A stretch of DNA of 64,000 bases from WHSO01 sp963732875 (GTDB lineage Bacteria > Pseudomonadota > Alphaproteobacteria > SMXQ01), in assembly GCA_963732875.1 (NCBI GenBank), contig CAVTBD010000002.1, positions 1,240,001 through 1,304,000 of the forward strand, in the 5' to 3' direction. Each line of letters begins with the position of its first letter. The first letter of the stretch is position 1. Both the position numbers and the translations under genes were made by a program. This document shows positions 17,386-24,966 of the stretch, one piece after another. The notes under the pieces were generated by a model. The model did not search any database and was not told the origin of the DNA. It saw only the letters and a list, made by a program, of their open reading frames with translations.

Positions 17386-17460
17386 CTAGTGTCGTTTCGG
17401 TTCAGAAGTTCGCCAGAAGCCGCCCCGAATATGAAGCGAACTTCTGAACCACGACACTAG
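17386..17460 (-). repeat. Palindromic repeat element B (75 bp), inverted relative to A
   Basis: The element starts CTAGTGTCGT and ends ACGACACTAG. The inner arm GGTTCAGAAGTTCG pairs perfectly with its partner. The 3-nt bulge (TTC) is on the left arm and the centre contains GCCGCCCC, so it is the same family as A, reversed. The arms differ from those of A at several positions but stay self-complementary. Its last bases include the stop codon of the adjacent minus-strand receptor gene (17457-17459). Confidence 0.9.
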
Positions 17461-18560
17461 TTGGTCTTCGGCGTCCTGGTCTTGCCTTCGTTGTAGATCG
17501 ACACCAGCCGTTCCAGCACCGGGCGCGGCGCGGCGTAGGTCTCCGCGATCAGCGCGGCCATGTCCGCGCCGGTCTGCGGCTCAAGCGCGACCTCGAGATG
17601 CACCTTCCTGGCATCGGCCAGGAACGCCGCGTCCTTGAAGGTCGCCGCGAGGGCGGTACGCAGGGCGGCGACACGGTCCATCGGTACGCCCGGCGGCGCG
17701 AGGTAGGGCCGTCCCAGCACCAGCGGCGCCATGGCGACGTCGAGCAGCGCCCGATCGTCGGGCTTCTTGGCGAGATCGCGCGCAACCGGCACGTTCGGCA
17801 GCTCAGGGTCGGGCTTGCGGCCATACTGGACCAGCAGCTTGACCTTGTGGTCCTTGATCCACTCGGGCCGGATCGCCTTGAGGCTGCTCCAGAAGGTCGA
17901 GGGATAGCCGTCCAGCTCGCCGCGTTCCATGGCGAGGAACGCCTCGGTCTGGCCGGGATAGCCCGCGATCATCTTGAGCCTGGTGCCGAACACCGCGTTC
18001 AGGATGCGCCCGTAGAAGGCGGGCGTGGACGCCGCGCCGGAGGAGCCCACCAGCACCACCCGCTTGGTCGCGTCCGCGAGCGAATTGACCGGCGAGGTAT
18101 GCCACACCAGCAGCAGCCCCACCTCGCTGTTGGGCGAGCCCAGCCAGTTGAACTTGCGCGGGTCGTACCTCGCCTGCTTGCGCCCCAGCAGCGGCGCGAA
18201 CGGCACGTTGTTCTGGATGCCGCCGATCACGCTGCCGTCCTTGGGCGCGACCATATACAGATAATTGCCGGCCTTGATGCCGCCGGCGCCGGGCATGTTC
18301 TGGACCACGAGGCTGGGCTTGCCGGGGACGAACCCGTCCATGTGGCGCGAGATCAGGCGGGCGTAGGTGTCGTAGCCGCCGCCCGGGCTCGAGCTCACCA
18401 CCAGCTTGACGTCCTTGCCCTGGTAGAAATCGGCGATCGGGTCGGCGCCGGCGGCCTGGGCGGCGAGGCTGGTCACGGCGCCAACAGTCAATGCCGTCAT
18501 CAGGCAACGGGCGGAAATCCGGAATCCGGCAGATGTGTGGAAGAAAGCGGGAATGGTCAT
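17457..18560 (-). CDS. Tripartite tricarboxylate receptor (Bug/TctC family)
   Basis: A 367-residue periplasmic binding protein. The signal peptide covers about residues 1-38 (LMTALTVGAVTSLAAQAAGA). The ligand loop is VKLVVSSSPGGGYDTYARLI, and MERGELDGYPS is the second family motif. CAGGAGTAGCG precedes the ATG. No transporter membrane subunits or catabolic genes lie beside it, so it is an orphan receptor; the ligand is probably a carboxylate. It resembles the receptor at 13.5-14.6 kb (both have a mature N terminus ADPIADFY), so the two are probably paralogues. Its stop codon TAG is formed by the end of palindromic element B, so the native 3' end may have been altered. Confidence 0.9.
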   Translation of the reverse strand: MTIPAFFHTSAGFRISARCLMTALTVGAVTSLAAQAAGADPIADFYQGKDVKLVVSSSPGGGYDTYARLISRHMDGFVPGKPSLVVQNMPGAGGIKAGNYLYMVAPKDGSVIGGIQNNVPFAPLLGRKQARYDPRKFNWLGSPNSEVGLLLVWHTSPVNSLADATKRVVLVGSSGAASTPAFYGRILNAVFGTRLKMIAGYPGQTEAFLAMERGELDGYPSTFWSSLKAIRPEWIKDHKVKLLVQYGRKPDPELPNVPVARDLAKKPDDRALLDVAMAPLVLGRPYLAPPGVPMDRVAALRTALAATFKDAAFLADARKVHLEVALEPQTGADMAALIAETYAAPRPVLERLVSIYNEGKTRTPKTN

Positions 18561-18989
18561 TTACGCTACTCCTGGGTTCGGTCCTCACCGGCCCGAAGGC
18601 CCGTGCGGACGGCTTGCTACTGTTACAAAGCTCCCAGGACGCGGCGACGCGTTCGCCGCCTGACACACTCCCTGATCGTTGCCGGCGCGGCGGCGCTCCC
18701 CCGCCCCGCCACGTCCGGCCAACCCTATCCAACAATCAGCAACAAGCGTGCCAACTCGTACAAACAGGAGAACGGCATGAATTCGCGCGTGTTGCATCGG
18801 CATGACACGCACACATGATCACAACGACGGCTCGCTGCATCGAATTTGGGCGGAGGCGTGGTGAAAAGGTGCGCCGCGGCGAAAACGCCCGGCGCCCTTG
18901 CACCCCTGCCTTGCCGCCTTTATGGTGCGCTCGCGCGCGGGGCCCCGCGCGCTTCTCCGTCACGCAATCACGCAATGGTTCCGAGTTTC
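18561..18989. other. Divergent intergenic region with a micro-ORF and a 20-bp palindrome
   Basis: This is a 429-bp region between a receptor gene and a methyltransferase gene. It holds a 13-codon ORF at 18777-18818 (+) reading MNSRVLHRHDTHT, with CAGGAGAACGGC ahead of it. It also holds a perfect palindrome GCGCGCGGGGCCCCGCGCGC at 18933-18952, 38 bp before the methyltransferase start. I see no larger gene. Promoters for both flanking genes should lie here but none is clear. Confidence 0.5.
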
Positions 18990-20135
18990 ATGTCCGCGAA
19001 AAAGACCCGTCCGGCGCGCAAGCCCGATCTCGCCAAATCCATGACGCGCGCGCGCGCCCTTGCCAAGGCCGGGCGCGGCGACAACGCCATCGCCGTGCTC
19101 AAGACCCTGGTCAAGGCGCATCCTGCGCACAAGCCCGCCTGGACGCTGCTCGCCCGCCTGCAGGAAAAGGCGGGGCGCAAGGCCGAGGCGCGACGCACCC
19201 GCGAGCGGGCGCTGGCCGAGGAGGTCGTCGCGCTGTGCAACAAGGCCGAGGCCGCCCGCGAGCGGGACCAGGACGAGACCTCGCGCCGGGCGCTGGAAAA
19301 GGCGCTGGCGCTCGAGCCCGATTGCCCCAACGCGATCTGGTGGCTCGCCGACTACTGGCACGAGCGCTCTGAACGCGCCAAGGCGCTGGCGCTCTACCGC
19401 CGTTACCTGAAGCTCGAGCCCGACGACCCGGAAGCGAAGCACATGATCGCCGCCCTCGGCGGCCGGCGTGCCCCAAGAAACGCGCCGGACGACTACGTGC
19501 GCCGCCAGTTCGATTCCTACGCCGAGGATTTCGACAAGTCTCTGGTCGGCGACCTCGAGTATCAGGCGCCGGAGCTGATCGAGAAGGCGCTCAAGGCCGT
19601 GCGCGCGCCCGACGCGCCGCCTGCCGACATCGCCGACCTCGGCTGCGGCACCGGCCTGGTCGGCCCGCGCGTCCGGCCTTGGGCCAGGAGCCTCGTCGGC
19701 ATCGACCTGTCGCCCAAGATGATCCGCGAGGCCCGCAAGCGCCGCGTCTACGACAAGCTGGTGATAGGTGAGATCACCAAGTACCTGAATGCACGCAAGG
19801 CCGTCTTCGACATCATCACCTGCGCCGACGTGATCATCTACGTGGGCGACGTGACCAGGATGTTCCGCGCCGTCGCCCGGGCGCTGCGGCCGGGCGGCCT
19901 GTTCGCCTTCACCGCCGAAGTGCGGCGCGGTCCCGGGGTGAAGCTGACCGATAGCGGCCGCTACGCCCATAATCCGGCCTGGCTGCGACGCACCGGCAAG
20001 GCGGCGGGACTGAAGGAAATCAAGGGCTTCGAGGATCGCCTGCGGTTCGAGCGTGGCGCCTCCGTCATGGGCTATATCTCGGTGATGGCACGGCCCGCGG
20101 GCAAGGCTTCCGGAGGTTCCCGCCGGAAGCGGTGA
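18990..20135 (+). CDS. TPR-containing class I SAM methyltransferase
   Basis: A 381-residue cytoplasmic protein. Residues ~15-150 form two or three TPR-like helical pairs (ALAKAGRGDNAIAVLKTLVK, ALALYRRYLKLEPDDPEAKH). Residues ~165-360 form a class I methyltransferase. Motif I is ADLGCGTGLVGPRVRP, then GIDLSPKMI (motif II), DIITCADVIIYVGD (motif IV) and LRPGGLFAFTAE. This TPR-methyltransferase pairing is widespread in alphaproteobacteria and its substrate is usually unassigned; the TPRs suggest a protein partner. The ATG at 18990 is preferred, with 18975 as an in-frame alternative. It is transcribed toward a second TauD-like gene. Confidence 0.82.
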   Translation: MSAKKTRPARKPDLAKSMTRARALAKAGRGDNAIAVLKTLVKAHPAHKPAWTLLARLQEKAGRKAEARRTRERALAEEVVALCNKAEAARERDQDETSRRALEKALALEPDCPNAIWWLADYWHERSERAKALALYRRYLKLEPDDPEAKHMIAALGGRRAPRNAPDDYVRRQFDSYAEDFDKSLVGDLEYQAPELIEKALKAVRAPDAPPADIADLGCGTGLVGPRVRPWARSLVGIDLSPKMIREARKRRVYDKLVIGEITKYLNARKAVFDIITCADVIIYVGDVTRMFRAVARALRPGGLFAFTAEVRRGPGVKLTDSGRYAHNPAWLRRTGKAAGLKEIKGFEDRLRFERGASVMGYISVMARPAGKASGGSRRKR

Positions 20136-20214
20136 TCGCCCGCCTCCTCCCTTCCTGCTAGACTTCCGCAAACGCACGGCCTGGAGCAAGGCCGGCTGCC
20201 ACGGGAGGCGCCCC

Positions 20215-21117
20215 ATGACATCCGAGACATCCGAAACCATCAATGAGACGGGGTCCGCCACGGGACCGATGGCGGTCACGCCGCTGTCGCCCGCCATGGG
20301 CGCGGAGGTGACCGGAATCGACACCGCCGCCATGGACGAGGCCACGTTCCTGCGTCTCCGCGACGCGCTGCACGAACACAAGATGCTGGCGGTGCGCAGC
20401 CAGGCGCTCAACCCCGCGCAGCAGACGGAATTCACGCGGCGCTTCGGCGAGATCCAGTACCACATCAACTCGGAATACAAGATGAAGGACCAGCCCGAAG
20501 TGCTGATCCTCTCAACCGAGGTTGTGAACGGCCGCAACGTCGGCATCCCCGACGCCGGCAGCGACTGGCACTCGGACCATTCCTATGTCGACCGGCCGAC
20601 CGCCTACACCATCCTCCAGTCGGTCTCCGTGCCGAAGATCGGCGGCGACACCGAATGGACCAACATGACCGCCGCCTACGAGGCCCTGCCCGAGGACATG
20701 AAGGCGCGCATCGAGGGGCTCGTCGGTATCCACACCTTCAATCGTTTCCGCAACCCGCGCGCCGGAAAGCAGACCCGGCACCCGAACGCCGCGCAGTACT
20801 TCGCCGAGCGCTCGCCGCCCGACGCGTTCCACCCGCTCGCGCGCACCCATCCGTTCACGGGAAAGAAGGCGCTCTACATCTCGCCGCGCTTCACCATCGG
20901 CATCCAGGGCATGGACGATGCCGAGGCGCAGCCGCTCTTGGACACGCTGTTCGCCCATATCGCCGACCGGCGCTTCGTCTATCATCACAAATGGCGCCCG
21001 GGCGATCTCGTGATGTGGGACAACCGCCAGACGCTGCACCTCGCCTGCGGCGGCGTGAAGGCGCCGGAAATCCGGCGCATGCACCGCACCACGGTTCTGG
21101 GTGAAGTGCCGGTCTAG
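20215..21117 (+). CDS. TauD/TfdA-family dioxygenase
   Basis: A 300-residue Fe(II)/2-oxoglutarate dioxygenase. His119 and Asp121 in DWHSDHSY form the HxD pair. The distal His is in TLHLACGGV and the 2-oxoglutarate Arg in RRMHRTTV. The length and the WHSDHSY motif place it close to TauD/TfdA/AtsK enzymes, which act on sulfonates, aryloxyacids or alkyl sulfates; the target is unknown. GGGAGGCGCC precedes the ATG. It is not closely similar to the TauD-like protein at 11-12 kb. The methyltransferase gene is 79 bp upstream on the same strand. Confidence 0.86.
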   Translation: MTSETSETINETGSATGPMAVTPLSPAMGAEVTGIDTAAMDEATFLRLRDALHEHKMLAVRSQALNPAQQTEFTRRFGEIQYHINSEYKMKDQPEVLILSTEVVNGRNVGIPDAGSDWHSDHSYVDRPTAYTILQSVSVPKIGGDTEWTNMTAAYEALPEDMKARIEGLVGIHTFNRFRNPRAGKQTRHPNAAQYFAERSPPDAFHPLARTHPFTGKKALYISPRFTIGIQGMDDAEAQPLLDTLFAHIADRRFVYHHKWRPGDLVMWDNRQTLHLACGGVKAPEIRRMHRTTVLGEVPV

Positions 21118-21145
21118 GACGACCGGACGCGGGTACCGTTTCCCG

Positions 21146-22648
21146 CTAGCCGATCTTCTTGGTTTTGGTCTCCGCGCTTTCCCAGCCCTCGACCTCGGTC
21201 TCGCGCACCAGCACGTTGGCGAACTGCCACGGATCGGAAGTGTCGAGGGTCTCCGGGAAGAGCCCTTCCTCGCGACCCGTCAGCGGGGTCCAGTCGGTAT
21301 ACGCGCCGATCACCGGACCGAGATAGGGCATCTGCACCTCAAGGCAGCGGGCGAAGTCCATCTCGTCCGCCTCGACGATGCCGGCGTCGGGATTCTCCAG
21401 CGCCCAGACCATGCCGGCCAGCACGGCCGAGGTCACCTGCAGGCCGGTGGCGTTCTGGTAGGGGGCGATGCGGCGGGTCTCCTCGACGGAGAGCTGGGAG
21501 CCGTACCAGTAGGCGTTCCTGTCATGGCCGTAGAGCAGCACGCCGAGCTCGTCGATGCCGTCGATGATGTCGGCCTCGTCGAGGATGATCCAGTCCTCCT
21601 GGGCCTGCCACTGGCGCCCGGCGAGCTCGTGCAGCGACAACACGGCGTCATCGCAGGGATGGTAGGCGTAGTGGCAGGTCGGGCGGAAGGTGACCTTGCC
21701 TTTCTCGCGCAGGGTGAAGTAGTCCGCGATCGAGATCGACTCGTTATGGGTGACGAGGAAGCCGAGCTGGGACTCGGCGGTCGGCGTCCACGAGCGCACC
21801 CGGGTACCGGCGCCCGGGCGCATCATGTAGATGGCCGCGCCGCAGCCGTCCTTGTGGCGGCGGCCTTCCGGCGGCAGAGACTTCTCGTGGGTGCCCCAGC
21901 CGAGCTCGGAGGGCTGGAGCCCCTCGGAAATGAAGCCTTCCACCGACCAGGTATTGACGAAGATACCGCGCGGCTTCGGCGTCCGGGCGCGTTGGGTATC
22001 GCGCTCGGCGATATGCACGCCCTTGACACGGAGGTCGCGCATCAGGCGCGCCCAGCCGTCGCGGTCGGACGGGGTTTCCACCTTGCGGCCCATGTCGGCG
22101 GCGAGGTTGAGCAGCGCCTGCTTGACGAACCACGACACCATGCCGGGATTGGCGCCGCAGCAGCTCACCGCGGTCGGACCGCCCGGCCGCTTCCTGCGCA
22201 GCGCTAGCATGGATTCGCGCAGCGCATAGTTGGAGCGCTGCTCGATGGTGAGATTCTTGTCGGTGTAGTGGCCGAGCCACGGCTCCACCACTGTGTCGAC
22301 GTAGAGCGCGTCGAGATCCTTGCACAGGTTGACCATGGCGACCGAGGACACGTCCACCGACAGGTTGACCACGAAGGCGCGGCCCGGCCCCTTGGTCAGG
22401 AGCGGCGTCAGCAGGTCGCGGAAGTTCTCGCGGGTGACCGCCTCGTTGACGAAAGCGACCCCTTCGGCATCCAGCATCTCGCGGTGGCTGTCGTCGGGAT
22501 CGATCACCGTGATCTGGGACCGGTCGCAGGCGATATGACGCAGGATCAGCGGGAGGGTACCGCGGCCGATAGAGCCGTACCCGACCATCACGATGGGGCC
22601 GTCGAAACGGGCATGAACGGGCCAGTCGGCTGGGGGCGTAGCGGTCAT
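21146..22648 (-). CDS. hss: Homospermidine synthase
   Basis: A 500-residue enzyme of the bacterial homospermidine synthase family. The NAD-binding fold starts at once (VMVGYGSIGRG, residues ~20-30). Conserved stretches include CCGANPGMVSWFVKQAL and LGWGTHEKSLP. It joins two putrescine molecules (or spermidine plus putrescine) through an NAD-dependent oxidation-reduction, giving sym-homospermidine, the main long polyamine in many alphaproteobacteria. AAGGAGACGCC precedes the ATG. It is the last gene of an operon with ornithine decarboxylase, which supplies the putrescine, and a GNAT protein. The three genes make a complete route from ornithine to homospermidine. Confidence 0.95.
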   Translation of the reverse strand: MTATPPADWPVHARFDGPIVMVGYGSIGRGTLPLILRHIACDRSQITVIDPDDSHREMLDAEGVAFVNEAVTRENFRDLLTPLLTKGPGRAFVVNLSVDVSSVAMVNLCKDLDALYVDTVVEPWLGHYTDKNLTIEQRSNYALRESMLALRRKRPGGPTAVSCCGANPGMVSWFVKQALLNLAADMGRKVETPSDRDGWARLMRDLRVKGVHIAERDTQRARTPKPRGIFVNTWSVEGFISEGLQPSELGWGTHEKSLPPEGRRHKDGCGAAIYMMRPGAGTRVRSWTPTAESQLGFLVTHNESISIADYFTLREKGKVTFRPTCHYAYHPCDDAVLSLHELAGRQWQAQEDWIILDEADIIDGIDELGVLLYGHDRNAYWYGSQLSVEETRRIAPYQNATGLQVTSAVLAGMVWALENPDAGIVEADEMDFARCLEVQMPYLGPVIGAYTDWTPLTGREEGLFPETLDTSDPWQFANVLVRETEVEGWESAETKTKKIG

Positions 22649-22691
22649 TGCGGCGTCTCCTTGTCCTTACGCTAAAACTGCATCATAGCCG

Positions 22692-23291
22692 TCAGGCGGC
22701 GACGGCGGAAACCTCCGGCCAGATGGCCATGTCGGAAGCAGCGACGGGCATCGGCGCGACGGTCCCGGGCACTGCGACCGTCAGCGGTGCGATCTCCGGC
22801 AGGCCGGTCGGCACGACCGCGCCGCGGGCGCCGATCAGCGCGCCGGGCATCAGTTCGTGGCCGAGGAAGCGCGCGCGCTCCACCGGCCCCGGCATGGTGA
22901 GCGCGCCGGTGAACCGGTCGGAAAAGCCGAACCGGTCGTAGTAGGGCGCGTCGCCCACCAGCAGCACGGCCCGGTGTCCGAGCCGCGCGGCCTCGGCCAG
23001 CGCGTGACGCATCAAGATGCTGCCGATGCCCTCGCCCTGGCGCGACGGTTCGACGCCGAGGGGTCCGAGCAGCAGCGCGGGGCCCGCAGTGCCGGCATCG
23101 ATGTGCCAGAGCCGCACGGTACCGATCAGCCGGTCGCCGTCCATGGCCGCGAAGGCGAGGCCGTCGGCCGGCACCCGGCCACGCCGGATCAGCTCGCAGG
23201 TCCTGGCGAACCGGCCCGGCCCGAAGCAGGCGTCCAGAAGGACCTCCCGGGGCGCCACGTGGGCGCCCGTTTCCATCTCGAGGTGGATCAT
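22692..23291 (-). CDS. GNAT-family N-acetyltransferase in the polyamine operon
   Basis: A 199-residue GNAT protein. The acetyl-CoA pyrophosphate loop is in LGVEPSRQGEGIGSILM (Q/RxxGxG/A pattern), with the usual YYDRFGF motif after it, as in YhbS-like acetyltransferases. The gene sits 10 bp after ornithine decarboxylase and 43 bp before homospermidine synthase, so it is in the same transcript. Context suggests acetylation of a polyamine or of another amine, perhaps to limit toxicity, but the fold does not show the acceptor. Confidence 0.82.
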   Translation of the reverse strand: MIHLEMETGAHVAPREVLLDACFGPGRFARTCELIRRGRVPADGLAFAAMDGDRLIGTVRLWHIDAGTAGPALLLGPLGVEPSRQGEGIGSILMRHALAEAARLGHRAVLLVGDAPYYDRFGFSDRFTGALTMPGPVERARFLGHELMPGALIGARGAVVPTGLPEIAPLTVAVPGTVAPMPVAASDMAIWPEVSAVAA

Positions 23292-23301
23292 CGGGCCGCC
23301 C

Positions 23302-24435
23302 TCAGATGACGTAGGCCTGGAGCGGCGGAAAGCCGTTGAACGCCACCGACGAATAGGTCGTGGTATAGGCCCCGGTCGCCTCGATCAGCAGCTCGTCGCC
23401 GATCTCCAGCGAGATCGGCAGCGGATACGTGGTCTTCTCGTAGAGCACGTCCATGGAATTGCAGGTGGGGCCCGCGATCACGCACGGCTCCACGCGATCG
23501 CCGTCCCGCGGCGTGGTGATCGGGTAGCGGATCGCCTCGTCCATGGTCTCGGCGAGGCCGCCGAACTTGCCGATGTCGAGATAGACCCAGCGCACCGGAT
23601 CGTCGTCCGACTTGCGCGAGATCAGCACCACCTCGGTCTTGATGACGCCGGCATCGCCCACCATGGCACGGCCCGGCTCGATGATGGTCTCGGGGATACG
23701 GTTGCCGAAATGGCGGCGCATCGCCCCGAAGATCGCCTGGGCGTAGTCACCCACCTCAGGCACCTCCTTGAGGTAGCGGGTGGGAAAGCCGCCGCCGAGA
23801 TTGACCATCTTGAGCCGGATGCGCTTGCGGGCGAGCGACTTGAACGCCCACGACGCATCGGCCAGCGCCCGGTCCCAGGCCTCGGTATCGGGCTGCTGGG
23901 AGCCGACGTGGAACGACAGGCCGTGAGGCAGGAGGCCCAGGTCGCGGGCGTGCTCCAGCACCTTCACCGCCATGTCCTTGCGGCAGCCGAACTTGCGGCT
24001 GAGCGGCCATTCGGCACCGACGCCGTCGGTCAGCACGCGGCAGAATACGCGCGCACCGGGGGCCTGACGGGCGATCTTCTCGACCTCCTCGATGCAGTCC
24101 ACCGCGAACAGGTCGACACCGAGCCGGAAGGCGGTCGCGATGTCGCGCTCCTTCTTGATGGTATTGCCGTAGGAAATACGGTCCGGCGTGGCGCCGGCGT
24201 CCAGCACCATCTGGATCTCGGCGACCGAGGCCGTGTCGAAGCACGAGCCCAGCTCGGCGAGCAGGCGCAGGATCTCGGGCGCGGGGTTGGCCTTGACCGC
24301 GTAGAAGATGCGCGTTTCGGGCAGCGCCCGCGCGAAGGTCTCAAAGTTCTGCCTTACGACCTCAAGGTCGACCACCAGGCAGGGGCCTTCCGGCCGCTTG
24401 TTCGCAAGAAAGTCGAGGATGCGCTGGGTAGCCAT
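23302..24435 (-). CDS. Ornithine decarboxylase, PLP fold type III
   Basis: A 377-residue decarboxylase of the alanine-racemase-fold (type III) ornithine/lysine/diaminopimelate group. The PLP Lys is Lys48 in FYAVKANPAP. The phosphate loop is in NLGGGFPTRYL, and the active-site Cys is in CVIAGPTCNSMDV near residue 320. It makes putrescine from ornithine; some relatives also accept lysine. GGAGACGAAGCG precedes the ATG at 24435, and the longer open frame upstream is the untranslated leader. It starts the polyamine operon and lies behind a structured leader with an attenuator-like hairpin. The symbol speF has been used for such alphaproteobacterial genes, but the protein is unrelated to enterobacterial SpeF, so I leave it blank. 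Confidence 0.93.
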   Translation of the reverse strand: MATQRILDFLANKRPEGPCLVVDLEVVRQNFETFARALPETRIFYAVKANPAPEILRLLAELGSCFDTASVAEIQMVLDAGATPDRISYGNTIKKERDIATAFRLGVDLFAVDCIEEVEKIARQAPGARVFCRVLTDGVGAEWPLSRKFGCRKDMAVKVLEHARDLGLLPHGLSFHVGSQQPDTEAWDRALADASWAFKSLARKRIRLKMVNLGGGFPTRYLKEVPEVGDYAQAIFGAMRRHFGNRIPETIIEPGRAMVGDAGVIKTEVVLISRKSDDDPVRWVYLDIGKFGGLAETMDEAIRYPITTPRDGDRVEPCVIAGPTCNSMDVLYEKTTYPLPISLEIGDELLIEATGAYTTTYSSVAFNGFPPLQAYVI

Positions 24436-24479
24436 CGCTTCGTCTCCAATCCAACAGTTGCCTCGATGGGGGCCCCTCT

Positions 24480-24790
24480 CTGCGGGAGGACGTGGTGGAA
24501 ACGTCATTCCCGCGGGTTGGGACCCGCACTTTCCCGGGACAAGACCGATAAAGGATCGATCCCCCGGGGGGTTTGTCTGCCTTAGATTGGATCGGGATGA
24601 CCCCCGGTCCGCACATGGGGCAAGGATGGTGTGCCTCTTCAGTGTCGCCGGTCTTTGGACAACCGACTGAGACCAAAAAAGCCCGCACCGTCGTTGCTTT
24701 AAGGTGCTTCGTCCTCCACCGGAGGACGGTGTGCCAGCACCCACGGGCACGTGCGACTTAGGGCAAAACGCGAAATAGGGCTTTTCGAAC
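24480..24790 (-). ncRNA. Structured 5' leader, speF-motif-like
   Basis: This region (minus strand) precedes the ornithine decarboxylase gene by ~50 bp and contains several strong helices. GTCCTCC/GGAGGAC pair at 24711-24727, and GCACC/GGTGC at 24685-24707 is followed by GGGC and six U residues. The strand CACCG at 24686-24690 can pair either in that terminator or with CGGTG at 24727-24731, which makes mutually exclusive folds. A speF RNA motif is known upstream of ornithine decarboxylase genes in alphaproteobacteria; gene identity, position and length agree, but I could not align it to the family model. Likely role: control of the operon by polyamine or ornithine level. Confidence 0.55.
24685..24707 (-). 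terminator. Attenuator hairpin in the polyamine leader
   Basis: On the minus strand GCACC (24707-24703) pairs with GGTGC (24689-24685), followed by GGGC and TTTTTT (24680-24675). It lies 240 bp before the ornithine decarboxylase start, inside the leader and well downstream of any plausible promoter. It therefore fits a regulatory terminator rather than an end-of-gene one. Confidence 0.5.
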
Positions 24791-24878
24791 CGGAAATCAA
24801 CAACAAATTTCAGGCGGTTCGCAGAAAATTTGCTTAACGGAATGTTACCGCAACAGAGGCGTTTCAAGACACCCGCGC

Positions 24879-24884
24879 TATAAT
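24879..24884 (+). promoter_or_regulatory. Candidate -10 element for the MFS gene
   Basis: A perfect TATAAT lies at 24879-24884. It overlaps the most upstream in-frame ATG (24883), which argues that translation starts later, at 24967. No convincing -35 hexamer is present at 16-18 bp. Confidence 0.35.
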
Positions 24885-24966
24885 GGCACTCCCTCCAGCT
24901 ATTCCGCACCAGCCGGCGGCGCCCGCCCGGGCTCCGGCCGGCCTTCCGGTGCCCGGGAACGATAAG

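Noticed and set aside
6989..18560. A complete tripartite tricarboxylate transporter
   Set aside because: Three TctC-type receptors are present, but no TctA or TctB membrane genes lie in the window.
24362..24761. Short ORFs within the polyamine leader on both strands
   Set aside because: They lie in a region with strong helices and an attenuator; none has a good ribosome site. A regulatory leader peptide remains possible but I cannot single one out.
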